Of a stretch of 64,000 bases of DNA, positions 36,334 to 46,666 are shown piece after piece. A program made the translations under genes and the position numbers. Numbering within the stretch: the stretch's first letter is position 1; each line of letters begins with the position of its first letter. The notes below the pieces were generated by a model. It saw nothing but the letters and a program-made list of their open reading frames with translations, had not been told where the DNA came from and made no database searches. Origin of the DNA: Rhodococcus qingshengii (GTDB lineage: Bacteria > Actinomycetota > Actinomycetes > Mycobacteriales > Mycobacteriaceae); the NCBI RefSeq assembly GCF_021025955.1, contig NZ_JAJNCL010000010.1, forward strand, positions 124,001 through 188,000, written 5' to 3'.

Positions 36334-37230
36334 GTGGCAGGAGCAGGACGCTTCGCGCCGAGCCCGTCCGGTGATCTCCATCTGGGAAACCTCCGAACCG
36401 CCCTCTTGGCCTGGTTGTTCGCCCGCGCCAGCGGGCGCGACTTCCTCATTCGGGTCGAGGATCTCGACCGTGTCCGACCCGGCGCGATGGAACGGCAACT
36501 CGACGATCTGCGGGTGCTCGGCCTCACCTGGGACGGCCCGGTCGTCCTACAGTCACACCGTCTTCCCTTGTACCACAAGGCCATCGAACTATTACGCGAG
36601 CGTGACCTGACCTATCCTTGCTTCTGCACACGCAAGGAGATTCTGCAGGCACCGTCCGCTCCCCATGCTCCCGACGGCGCCTACCCCGGCACGTGTCGAA
36701 ACCTGTCGGAGGCCGAACGCGCCGAGAAATCAGCAAGCGGCCGATCCCCCGCACTGAGGCTACGGGCCGGCATCGACTCGTTCACCGTGCACGACGAACT
36801 GTTCGGCGAAGTGACGGGACAAGTCGACGACGTCGTCCTGCTCCGCGGTGACGGAGTACCCGCCTACAACCTCGCCGTTGTCGTCGACGACGGCGCCCAG
36901 AACATCGACCAGGTGGTCCGCGGCGACGACCTCCTGACCTCGGCTCCACGCCAGGCCTACCTTGCTCGACTGCTCGACATCGAACCACCGTCGTACGCGC
37001 ACGTTCCTCTCGCTGTGAACAGTGAAGGCAAACGACTCGCGAAGCGCGACGGCGCCGTGACTCTTGCAGATCAACTCGAGGCCGGACGCAGTGCCGAACA
37101 GGTTCTGACGATGATCGCGTCGAGCATCGGTCTCGCCGAACCCGGCGAAGTTGTCACACCACCACTATTGGCGGATCGATTCAATTCTCGGAAGATCCCC
37201 CGGACCCCGTGGATTTTCCCGGCGAAGTAA
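36334..37230 (+). CDS. gluQ: Glutamyl-Q tRNA(Asp) synthetase
   Basis: A 298-residue truncated glutamyl-tRNA synthetase lacking the anticodon-binding domain: GRFAPSPSGDLHLGNLRTAL (HIGH-like), IRVEDLDRVRPGAM, zinc ligands in PCFCTRKE...YPGTCRNL, AYNLAVVVDDGAQNI and the KMSKS-like KRLAKRDGA. It transfers glutamate to queuosine-34 of tRNA-Asp. With the queuosine-precursor transporter and tgt 3-6 kb away it points to Q-modified tRNAs in this organism. Start GTG 36334. Confidence 0.93.
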   Translation: MAGAGRFAPSPSGDLHLGNLRTALLAWLFARASGRDFLIRVEDLDRVRPGAMERQLDDLRVLGLTWDGPVVLQSHRLPLYHKAIELLRERDLTYPCFCTRKEILQAPSAPHAPDGAYPGTCRNLSEAERAEKSASGRSPALRLRAGIDSFTVHDELFGEVTGQVDDVVLLRGDGVPAYNLAVVVDDGAQNIDQVVRGDDLLTSAPRQAYLARLLDIEPPSYAHVPLAVNSEGKRLAKRDGAVTLADQLEAGRSAEQVLTMIASSIGLAEPGEVVTPPLLADRFNSRKIPRTPWIFPAK

Positions 37231-37485
37231 GCGAAGGATCAATTTGCACCTCGACGGAGCAAAGGGTCAATTGTCCGATATGACCAAGCCGTCCGCAATA
37301 GCTATTCGTTGGCAATTCCCCAATAGTGAAGTACGGTCGAGACTGGCGAAGGCATTCCAGGGCGAGTGGTCCCTGCAAAACTACGGCCGGGATCTGAACC
37401 TGGAATCCGACCGCAGGACCCACTTGCAGCATCCACGCTGACACGCACGTGCGGCACGGGAGACTCAGGACGAAAAGGAATACGC

Positions 37486-38226
37486 ATGGTCCGCGAGCTT
37501 CGCGAGGCACTCGACGACCATCAATTCGAGGTGTTGTATCAACCCCAGGTCAATCTGAACTCGTCAGCAATTATCAGCTATGAAGCCCTGCTGCGGTGGC
37601 GCCATCCACTTCGAGGGTTGATCGAGCCTCAAGATTTCATGCGCTCCGCCGAGTCTTCCGGGCTCATCATTCCCATCGGATTACAAGCTCTGGACATGAT
37701 TTGCACCCAAACAGCGTCGTGGCCCGAGCGCATGATGGTCGCCGTCAACTTTTCGCCTCGCCAACTCGCTACCCCGCACGCAGCTCACGAGATCCTCGGA
37801 GCGCTCGACAGTTCTGAAACCCCACTGAGCAGAATTATCGTGGAAGTCACCGAACTCGGCGTCGTGGGTCAGCATGCCGCCGAGACTCTTCACATCCTGC
37901 ACAACGAAGGAATTCGAATTGCCCTCGATGATTTCGGGGCGGGCTTCGCATCGTTCTCCGCGTTATCGGAATTGCCGCTCGACATTCTCAAGATCGACCA
38001 ATCGTTGACCTGGGCCGTCAGCGCAGCGGGTCGTGCTGGAGATCGCGCCTTCATGGTCATGGAGTCCATCACCGACATCGCTCGGAAGCTCGGTCTTGAT
38101 TCGATAGCCGAGGGCGTAGAAACCGCCGAACACGCAGCCAACGTCCTGCGAGCCGGCTGCGACATGGGCCAGGGCTATTACTTCGGGAAGCCACTTCCTG
38201 CGTCGTCCATCGTCACTCCCGTGTGA
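37486..38226 (+). CDS. Stand-alone EAL-domain c-di-GMP phosphodiesterase
   Basis: A 246-residue EAL domain with no sensor attached. Catalytic features are present: EALLRW (Glu33), VNFSPRQL (Asn), EVTEL (Glu), DDFGAGFAS (Asp pair), LKIDQ (Lys), EGVET (Glu) and GQGYYFGKPL (Gln). It should therefore hydrolyse c-di-GMP to pGpG. The start ATG 37486 has AAAGGAA 6 bases before it. The 255 bp upstream show no gene; the promoter is presumably there. A membrane diguanylate cyclase is encoded at 49951. Confidence 0.9.
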   Translation: MVRELREALDDHQFEVLYQPQVNLNSSAIISYEALLRWRHPLRGLIEPQDFMRSAESSGLIIPIGLQALDMICTQTASWPERMMVAVNFSPRQLATPHAAHEILGALDSSETPLSRIIVEVTELGVVGQHAAETLHILHNEGIRIALDDFGAGFASFSALSELPLDILKIDQSLTWAVSAAGRAGDRAFMVMESITDIARKLGLDSIAEGVETAEHAANVLRAGCDMGQGYYFGKPLPASSIVTPV

Positions 38227-38254
38227 GCGCTAGCCACTTCAGTACGACGCCACG

Positions 38255-38908
38255 TCAGTACGACGACGATGCACTCGCTATGAGTGCGACTACGAGAATC
38301 ACGGCAAAAATCGCCAAGAAAGCCGCTCCGACCGCAATTCCGGCAATCGCAAGCCCGCGTCCCTCTTGACCTGTCTGCTTGATCTGATTGAGCGCGACAA
38401 TTCCCAAGATGATTCCGACGATTCCGCCGACGCTGTAGAAGCAACCGCCTGCAAGCGATACAACCAGCGATGCAATTGCGAGACCATTGGTGCCGACCGG
38501 CTGCATCGGCGGTGCGTACCCACCCGTGAATTGATTCGGTTGACCGTACGGGTTCGGAGGTTGGCCGTACTGAGCTTGTCCGTACTGAGCCTGTCCGTAT
38601 TGTCCGGGTTGCTGATATTGATTCTGCTGATATTGATTCGGCGGTCCGAAATTCTGCGGCGGCAGGTATGGGTTGGGTTCACCAATCCCACCCGGCTGAG
38701 GCGTATTACCGGGCGGGTTGTACGACGGCGGCGGATAACCCGGGTACTGCTCGTTGGGAGTGGTATATCCGGGAACTTCAGGTGAAGACTGCGTTTCGGA
38801 CGGGGACACGCCGTACCCCTCGGGAGGCAGGCTCGGAAATTCTCCGTATCCAGGTTTTGCCTGGTAATCACTCGAAGAATCGTCGTTGTTGCCCCCGGAA
38901 CTCGTCAT
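38255..38908 (-). CDS. Gly/Gln/Pro-rich DUF4190-type membrane protein
   Basis: A 217-residue protein: a hydrophilic, low-complexity N-terminal half (YQQNQYQQPGQYGQAQYGQ region) and two C-terminal membrane helices (GLAIASLVVSLAGGCF...GIILGIVALNQIKQ and GLAIAGIAVGAAFLAIFAVILVVALIA), the DUF4190 layout. Function unknown. The start is set at ATG 38908 (MTSSGGNND). The YGQAQ units are direct DNA repeats at ~38570-38600. Confidence 0.8.
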   Translation of the reverse strand: MTSSGGNNDDSSSDYQAKPGYGEFPSLPPEGYGVSPSETQSSPEVPGYTTPNEQYPGYPPPSYNPPGNTPQPGGIGEPNPYLPPQNFGPPNQYQQNQYQQPGQYGQAQYGQAQYGQPPNPYGQPNQFTGGYAPPMQPVGTNGLAIASLVVSLAGGCFYSVGGIVGIILGIVALNQIKQTGQEGRGLAIAGIAVGAAFLAIFAVILVVALIASASSSY

Positions 38909-39038
38909 ACAACGCAGCCTAAACCACAGGTGACCTCCGAATCCAAGTGAGCAGATGTCATCCACATAGCTCTTTGATCCCAGTAGGGTCATATCCACTG
39001 TCACACTCGAGCGCGATATTTACGACTGAGGGGAACAC

Positions 39039-39992
39039 ATGACAACCGGCGGGTACGACCCCAACCAGAATCCAGAAGGCGGGAAGCAATTCCCGCCCCA
39101 GGATCCATATGGCCAGCAGGGAACACCTCCTCCCGGAAGTTACCCACCTCCCGCCGGCCCTCCGCAGGGTGGAAGTTATCCCCCGCCCGGCGGCTACCCG
39201 CCCCCACAGGGCAACTTCCCTCCGCCCCCTCAGGGTGGAAGCTATCCCCCTCCCGGCGGAAACTACCCGCCGCCCGGCGGTTACCCGCCACCTCCCGGAG
39301 GCGGCAACTTCCCTCCGCCGCCCGCCAATGACTACGGCGCAGGATTCGGTGGACCGCAGCTTTCCGTGGGTGCCGCGCTGAATTACGGCTGGGAACGCTT
39401 CAAGAACAATGCGTTGACGTGGATCGGCATCACTGTTGTCGCGGGCTTGATTTCCTTTGGCATCAACCTGTTGTTCGGTGGCTTCGACTTCTCGACAGAC
39501 GGTTCGACTTCGGTGTCGGCGTTGAGCATCATCGGCGGATTGGTCTCGATCGTCGTCAGCATTCTGATCCAGGCTGCCTACGTTCGAGGTGCCCTCCATG
39601 AAGTCGACGGCAACAAGCCTGCTTTCGGCTCCTTCTTCCAGTTCTCGAACATCGGCGCCGTTATTCTGGCGAGCATCTTGGTCGGGTTCGCGGTAGCGAT
39701 CGGCCTCGTCCTGCTGATCATTCCGGGCATCGTCATCGCGTTCCTGACCTACTTCACGTTGCAGTTCGTGATAGATCAGGATCAGGATCCCGTCACCGCA
39801 ATCAAGTCGAGCGCCAGCGTCATCTCCAAGAATGTCGGCCCGCTGCTTCTCCTGGCACTCGCGGCAATCGGCATCAATCTCGTTGGCGCACTGCTCTGCG
39901 GTCTCGGATTGCTGGTCACCGGACCGGTCACTCTCATCGCAGGCACCTACGCGTATCGCGTCATCACAGGACGCTTCGTAGCAGCACTCTGA
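39039..39992 (+). CDS. Proline-rich multi-pass membrane protein
   Basis: A 317-residue protein. Residues ~1-100 are repeats of GGSYPPPGGYPPP type; the C-terminal ~210 residues contain about six hydrophobic segments (LTWIGITVVAGLISFGINLLFGG, ILASILVGFAVAIGLVLLIIPGIVIAF, and others) with FTLQFVIDQDQDPVTAIKSSASVISKN between helices. Similar proteins are common in mycolata, with no assigned function. Start ATG 39039 behind GAGGGGA. A strong hairpin closes the unit. Confidence 0.82.
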   Translation: MTTGGYDPNQNPEGGKQFPPQDPYGQQGTPPPGSYPPPAGPPQGGSYPPPGGYPPPQGNFPPPPQGGSYPPPGGNYPPPGGYPPPPGGGNFPPPPANDYGAGFGGPQLSVGAALNYGWERFKNNALTWIGITVVAGLISFGINLLFGGFDFSTDGSTSVSALSIIGGLVSIVVSILIQAAYVRGALHEVDGNKPAFGSFFQFSNIGAVILASILVGFAVAIGLVLLIIPGIVIAFLTYFTLQFVIDQDQDPVTAIKSSASVISKNVGPLLLLALAAIGINLVGALLCGLGLLVTGPVTLIAGTYAYRVITGRFVAAL

Positions 39993-40012
39993 TCAGGCTT
40001 CATCCGATTACT

Positions 40013-40050
40013 GAAGGCCCTGCGGTTCCACGTGAAACCGCAGGGCCTTC
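40013..40050. terminator. Rho-independent hairpin after the proline-rich membrane gene
   Basis: Stem GAAGGCCCTGCGGTT with matching right arm AACCGCAGGGCCTTC, short loop CCACGTGA. It separates the upstream unit from the queuosine-precursor transporter. Confidence 0.85.
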
Positions 40051-40110
40051 GGTGTGTTCTGCGCAACTGGACGGTCGCCAACTCGCATCCGAGCGCCTTG
40101 TGGTGCTTGG

Positions 40111-42179
<2,069 letters not shown>

Positions 42180-42848
42180 TCACGATCCCGAAGATGCCGA
42201 CGCCGCAATTGTTGCGGTGAGCGCAGCGGTGGTGGCTGCCTGCGTCGCGGCGATCGACTGCCGCACTGCCTCGCTCGCCCAGTTTCCCTGCGACAACACC
42301 TTCGCTCGCGCTTTCGCCGACTTGAACTGATCGGATGGAACGATCACCTTGAGCATGTTCGCGCCTGCCAGGATCGACACCAATGCGCCTTCGGCGGGAG
42401 CGGGTTGGCGGACGCCCAGCAGAATCTCACGCAGCACGAAGCGCAGTTGATCCTCGTACTGCGGGTTGGTTGCCGGCCATCTGACGCTCGGAAAGATCCC
42501 GAGCACTTGATGTTCCACGGCCGTCACAATTCCGCGGGCTTGCATGCCTGCATAGAGCGCCTTGCGTGCGCCCTTCGCAAGTCGGTTCACCACCGCAGTC
42601 GGCCGGGCCGGTGGCTTCTCGGCCAGCCGTGCCAATGCAGCGTTGAGAGTGGGATCCGCGAGTGGCCGATTGTCGATAACGACTGCCCGCGCCCGCCATC
42701 CGGAGCCGTCAAGGCGGACGCGGTCGGCAAGGACGAGTTCGACCAGCAGCGCGCCTCCGAGCGCAACGTCGACGTAGGACGACGATTGCAGCAGCTTTCC
42801 GCTGACGTCGTCGGTGGCAAGCAACAACAGATCCTCGGCAATCAGCAT
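42180..42848 (-). CDS. GPP34 (Golgi phosphoprotein 3-like) family protein
   Basis: A 222-residue GPP34 domain: LIAEDLLLLATDDVSGK at the start, VDVALGGALLVELVLADRVRL and NRLAKGARKALYAGMQARGIV. The eukaryotic relatives bind PI4P; bacterial members are uncharacterised. The start is set at ATG 42848 (MLIAEDLLLL). It lies 22 bp after the ABC transporter stop, on the same strand. Confidence 0.85.
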   Translation of the reverse strand: MLIAEDLLLLATDDVSGKLLQSSSYVDVALGGALLVELVLADRVRLDGSGWRARAVVIDNRPLADPTLNAALARLAEKPPARPTAVVNRLAKGARKALYAGMQARGIVTAVEHQVLGIFPSVRWPATNPQYEDQLRFVLREILLGVRQPAPAEGALVSILAGANMLKVIVPSDQFKSAKARAKVLSQGNWASEAVRQSIAATQAATTAALTATIAASASSGS

Positions 42849-42870
42849 GCTCACCACCGTAGTTGCGCGA

Positions 42871-44802
42871 TTAGATCTCCGCGCCCACGAATTGGCTGTT
42901 GTACAGACGGAAGTAGGCGCCGCGGGATTCGAGCAAGGCGTCATGGCTCCCCTGCTCCACGATGCGGCCTTCCTCCATCACCACGATCAGGTTCGCATCA
43001 CGGATTGTCGAAAGACGGTGCGCGATGACAAAACTGGTGCGGTCGTTGCGCAGGACCGCAGTGGCGCTCTGGACCAGCAGTTCGGTGCGTGTATCCACCG
43101 AACTGGTCGCCTCGTCGAGGATCAGGATGGACGGCTGCGAGATGAAGGCGCGGGCGATGGTGATGAGCTGCTTCTCGCCGGCACTGACGTTGCTGCCTTC
43201 CTCGTCGATGACAGTGTCGTAGCCCTCAGGCAGGGAGTGTACGAACTTGTCGACGTAGCTCATCTCGGCCGCGCGACGAATTTCCTCGTCGGTGGCACCA
43301 GGTTTGCCGTACGCGATGTTCTCGCGGATGGTTCCACCGAACAGCCACGCGTCCTGCAGAACCATGCCGATGCGTGAACGCAGATCGTCTCGCGTCATGT
43401 CGGCGATGTCGACGCCGTCCAAAGTGATTCGGCCCGAATTGAGTTCGTAGAACCGCAGGATGAGGTTGACGAGGGTGGTCTTGCCGGCGCCGGTGGGGCC
43501 GACGATCGCCACCATCTGACCCGGCTCGGCGGTCAGGGACAAGTCCTCGATCAACGGCTGTTCCGGCTTGTAACTGAACGTGACGTTCTCGAACTTGACG
43601 CGGCCCTTGTCGACCGTGGGCGACTTCGCGCCCTTCGGGTCCTCCGACTGCTCCTCTTGGTCGAGCAGCGCAAAAACGCGCTCGGCCGAGGCGACGCCGG
43701 ACTGCAGCAGATTGGTCATCGACGCGATCTGCGTGAGCGGCTGCGTGAACTGCCGCGAGTACTGGATGAACGCCTGCACGTCACCGAGCGTCATCGTTCC
43801 GGATGCGACGCGCATACCGCCGACCACTGCGATGGCAACGTAGTTAAGGTTGCCGAGGAACATCACGGCCGGCATGACCAGACCGGAGATGAACTGCGCC
43901 TTGAAGCTCGACTCGTACAGATCCTCGTTCTGCTTGCGGAAGCGCTCCTCGACCTCCTGCTGGCGGCCGAACACCTTGACCAACTCGTGGCCGCTGAACG
44001 CTTCCTCGACCTGTGCATTGATTCCGCCGGTGCTCTTCCACTGCGCGACGAAGTGCTTTTGTGAACGCTTCGCGATGAACGCCGTGACCATGATCGACAG
44101 CGGAACAGTTGCCACCGCAATCAGGGCGAGTAGCGGTGAGATCCACAGCATCATCACCAGAATGCCCAGGACGGTCATCACCGACATGACCAGCTGACTG
44201 AGCGTCTGCTGCAAGCTCTGCGCGACGTTGTCGATGTCATTGGTCACGCGGGAGAGAACATCACCGCGGGCATGGGTATCGAAGTACCGCAAGGGAAGTC
44301 GGTGAATCTTCTGCTCGACGTCCTCACGCAACCGGCGAACGGTTCGCTGCACCACGATGTTGAGCAGATACGCCTGCAACCAACTGAACAGCGACGCACA
44401 GACGAACAGCAGCAGCACGATCATCAAGACCTTGCCGACGGCGTCGAAATCGATTCCGGTTCCGGGCACAACGGCCATGCCGGACACCATGTCCGCGAGC
44501 TGACCTTGCCCCGAGGCACGCAACCCCTCGACAGCCTGTTCCTTTGTAGTCCCCGGCTGGAGTTGCTTGCTGACGATGCCGTCGAAGATCAGGTTGGTGG
44601 CATTTCCCAGGATCTTCGGAGCGATCGAGGAAAGCACAACGCTTACGGTCACTAGAGCGAAGATCAGGACGACGATCGGCTTGTCCGGGCTCAAGCGTCC
44701 GAGGAGACGCTTGAGAGAAGGGCCGAAGTTCATGGCCTTCTTGGTGGGATCGCCGCCCCCGGGCGGGCCGATGGGAGGCGAGGAAGTCGGTCGATTACTC
44801 AT
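42871..44802 (-). CDS. ABC exporter subunit, canonical Walker B
   Basis: A 643-residue half transporter: six-helix membrane domain (~60-370) and ATPase domain with Walker A VGPTGAGKTT, Q-loop VLQDAWLF, signature NVSAGEKQ and Walker B LILDEATSSVD with the catalytic Glu. It pairs with the subunit encoded immediately upstream (ATGA overlap). The signature here deviates from LSGGQ, while the partner has a proper one, so one of the two nucleotide sites is complete and one degenerate. It resembles the Rv1272c/Rv1273c, LmrCD and BmrCD class. The cargo is unknown (drug or lipid). Confidence 0.9.
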   Translation of the reverse strand: MSNRPTSSPPIGPPGGGDPTKKAMNFGPSLKRLLGRLSPDKPIVVLIFALVTVSVVLSSIAPKILGNATNLIFDGIVSKQLQPGTTKEQAVEGLRASGQGQLADMVSGMAVVPGTGIDFDAVGKVLMIVLLLFVCASLFSWLQAYLLNIVVQRTVRRLREDVEQKIHRLPLRYFDTHARGDVLSRVTNDIDNVAQSLQQTLSQLVMSVMTVLGILVMMLWISPLLALIAVATVPLSIMVTAFIAKRSQKHFVAQWKSTGGINAQVEEAFSGHELVKVFGRQQEVEERFRKQNEDLYESSFKAQFISGLVMPAVMFLGNLNYVAIAVVGGMRVASGTMTLGDVQAFIQYSRQFTQPLTQIASMTNLLQSGVASAERVFALLDQEEQSEDPKGAKSPTVDKGRVKFENVTFSYKPEQPLIEDLSLTAEPGQMVAIVGPTGAGKTTLVNLILRFYELNSGRITLDGVDIADMTRDDLRSRIGMVLQDAWLFGGTIRENIAYGKPGATDEEIRRAAEMSYVDKFVHSLPEGYDTVIDEEGSNVSAGEKQLITIARAFISQPSILILDEATSSVDTRTELLVQSATAVLRNDRTSFVIAHRLSTIRDANLIVVMEEGRIVEQGSHDALLESRGAYFRLYNSQFVGAEI

Positions 44803-46532
44803 GATGCGTCCTGTACGGCTAGCTGAGAGGCGACGATTTCGCCGTAGGTAGGACAACTGACCACGAGTTCGTCGTGCGTGCCGATCCCCACGATGGCACC
44901 GTCGTCGAGCACGATGATCTGATCGGCTTCCACGATAGTGGAAATGCGCTGCGCGACAACGACGATGCAGGCGTCTTGCGTGACCGGCCGGAGCGCCGCA
45001 CGCAGCCTCGCATCAGTAGTGAGGTCGAGTGCCGAGAAGGAATCATCGAACAGATAGATCTGCGGCTTACGCACCAACGCTCTGGCGATGGCGAGTCTCT
45101 GACGCTGACCGCCCGATACCGTCGTACCGCCTTGTGCCACCGGTGTGTCCAGACCTTCGGGCATGGCACGGACGAAGTCGGCAGCTTGGGCGATCTCGAG
45201 GCACTCCCACAGCCATTCGTCGGTTGCTTCGGGGTTTCCGTAGCGAAGATTGGTGGCGACGGTGCCGGAGAACAGGTATGGCTTCTGCGGGACCAGACCG
45301 ATCACCGAACAGAGCAGTTCCGTGTCGATGTCACGGACGTCGACTCCACCCACCGATACCGATCCGGAAGTGGAGTCGATCAATCGCGGAATGAGGTTGA
45401 GCAGAGTCGTCTTTCCCGATCCCGTACCGCCGATGATCGCTGTCGTCTTACCTGGTTCGGCGCGGAAGGTGATGTCGCGCAATACGGGTTCTTCAGCTCC
45501 GGGGAACTGGAACTGAGCGCCACGAAGTTCGACGACTCCCGGGTCCTTCAGCTCTCGGACCGGATTCTCGGGCGGGATCACCGACGAATCCGTGTCGAGG
45601 ACCTCGGAGATACGTTCGGCGCACACCGACGCACGCGGCAGCATCACCGCCATGAAGGTGGCCATCATGACGGCCATCAGGATCTGCATGATGTAGCTGA
45701 GCATCGCGGTGAGCGAGCCGATCTGCATCGAGCCCTCGTTGATCTGATGGCCACCGAACCAGATGACCGCGACGCTGGTGACATTGCTGATCAGCATCAC
45801 GAGCGGGAACATCAGTGCCATGAGGCGGCCGACGCCGAGTGCAGTCTCCGTCAGTTCGCGGTTGGCGTCGCCGAAACGCTCTACCTCGTACGGTTCCCGT
45901 ACAAACGCTCGGACGACGCGGATGCCCGTGATCTGTTCGCGAAGAACACGGTTGACGGCGTCGAGGCGGCCCTGCATGACCCGGAATCCGGGGACCATCC
46001 GGGCAATCAGGAAACCCATCGAGACCACGAGGAGCGGGACGCTGATCCCGAGGATCCAGGACAGATTCAGGTCCTGGCGCAGTGCCATGATGATGCCGCC
46101 GACGCACATGATCGGCGCCATGACGAGGATCGTGCAACTCATCACGACCATCATCTGCACTTGCTGGACGTCGTTGGTGTTGCGGGTGATCAGCGAAGGC
46201 GCACCGAAGTGCCCGACCTCTCGGGCCGAGAACGTCCCGACCTGATGCAGCACCGACGCTCGGAGGTCGCGTCCGACGCCCATGGCGACTCGCGCACCGA
46301 AGAAGACGGCACCCACCGAGCACAGGATCTGCGTCAGCGTGACCATGAGCATCATCCCGCCGGTGGAGAGGATGTAGCCGGTGTCGCCTTTGGTCACGCC
46401 GTTGTCGATGATGTCGGCGTTGAGACTCGGAAGGTAAAGAGCCGCCATAGTCGAAATAAACTGCAGGACGACAACGCCCGTGAGTTCGCCCCGGTACGGC
46501 GTCAGATAAGTGCGCAGCAGCCTGATCAGCAT
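44799..46532 (-). CDS. ABC exporter subunit, degenerate Walker B (Asp for Glu)
   Basis: A 577-residue half transporter: membrane domain to ~330, Walker A IGGTGSGKTT, Q-loop LVPQKPYLF, signature TVSGGQRQ and Walker B YLFDDSFSALD. The catalytic Glu is replaced by Asp, as in the degenerate-site subunit of heterodimeric exporters. First gene of the ABC-ABC-GPP34 unit. Start at 46532 (MLIRLLRTYLTPYRGE). It precedes its partner with a 4-bp overlap. Confidence 0.9.
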   Translation of the reverse strand: MLIRLLRTYLTPYRGELTGVVVLQFISTMAALYLPSLNADIIDNGVTKGDTGYILSTGGMMLMVTLTQILCSVGAVFFGARVAMGVGRDLRASVLHQVGTFSAREVGHFGAPSLITRNTNDVQQVQMMVVMSCTILVMAPIMCVGGIIMALRQDLNLSWILGISVPLLVVSMGFLIARMVPGFRVMQGRLDAVNRVLREQITGIRVVRAFVREPYEVERFGDANRELTETALGVGRLMALMFPLVMLISNVTSVAVIWFGGHQINEGSMQIGSLTAMLSYIMQILMAVMMATFMAVMLPRASVCAERISEVLDTDSSVIPPENPVRELKDPGVVELRGAQFQFPGAEEPVLRDITFRAEPGKTTAIIGGTGSGKTTLLNLIPRLIDSTSGSVSVGGVDVRDIDTELLCSVIGLVPQKPYLFSGTVATNLRYGNPEATDEWLWECLEIAQAADFVRAMPEGLDTPVAQGGTTVSGGQRQRLAIARALVRKPQIYLFDDSFSALDLTTDARLRAALRPVTQDACIVVVAQRISTIVEADQIIVLDDGAIVGIGTHDELVVSCPTYGEIVASQLAVQDAS

Positions 46533-46596
46533 AGTGAGCGAAGGTTACCAATCCTGGCCGACATGTGCCGCTGGATATTTCGATACCGGGAAAACA

Positions 46597-46642
46597 GCTG
46601 TGCGCCTTTATTAACCGCAGGGGGTTAATAAAGGCGCACAGC
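46597..46642. terminator. Perfect 20-bp hairpin, GTGCGCCTTT family (copy 3)
   Basis: GCTGTGCGCCTTTATTAACC is repeated as an exact inverted copy after a 6-base loop (GCAGGG). It shares the outer stem TGTGCGCCTTT with the hairpins at 15792 and 16946 but has a different inner stem. It lies between the ABC exporter start and the mmpL stop, in the position of the mmpL terminator. Confidence 0.85.
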
Positions 46643-46666
46643 GGTCAAGCGGTCAAGCGGTCAAGC
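46643..46666. repeat. Triple 8-bp tandem repeat at the mmpL stop
   Basis: GGTCAAGC occurs three times head to tail. Read on the gene strand each unit contains TGA, and an 8-bp period places those stops in all three frames. Confidence 0.85.

Noticed and set aside
40021..40110. preQ1 riboswitch before the queuosine-precursor transporter
   Set aside because: The interval holds a terminator hairpin of the upstream gene and a short leader; I could not find the conserved preQ1 aptamer core.
44874..46628. A 584-codon plus-strand open frame
   Set aside because: It mirrors the ABC exporter gene, whose Walker and signature motifs are clear on the other strand; composition is that of a shadow frame.
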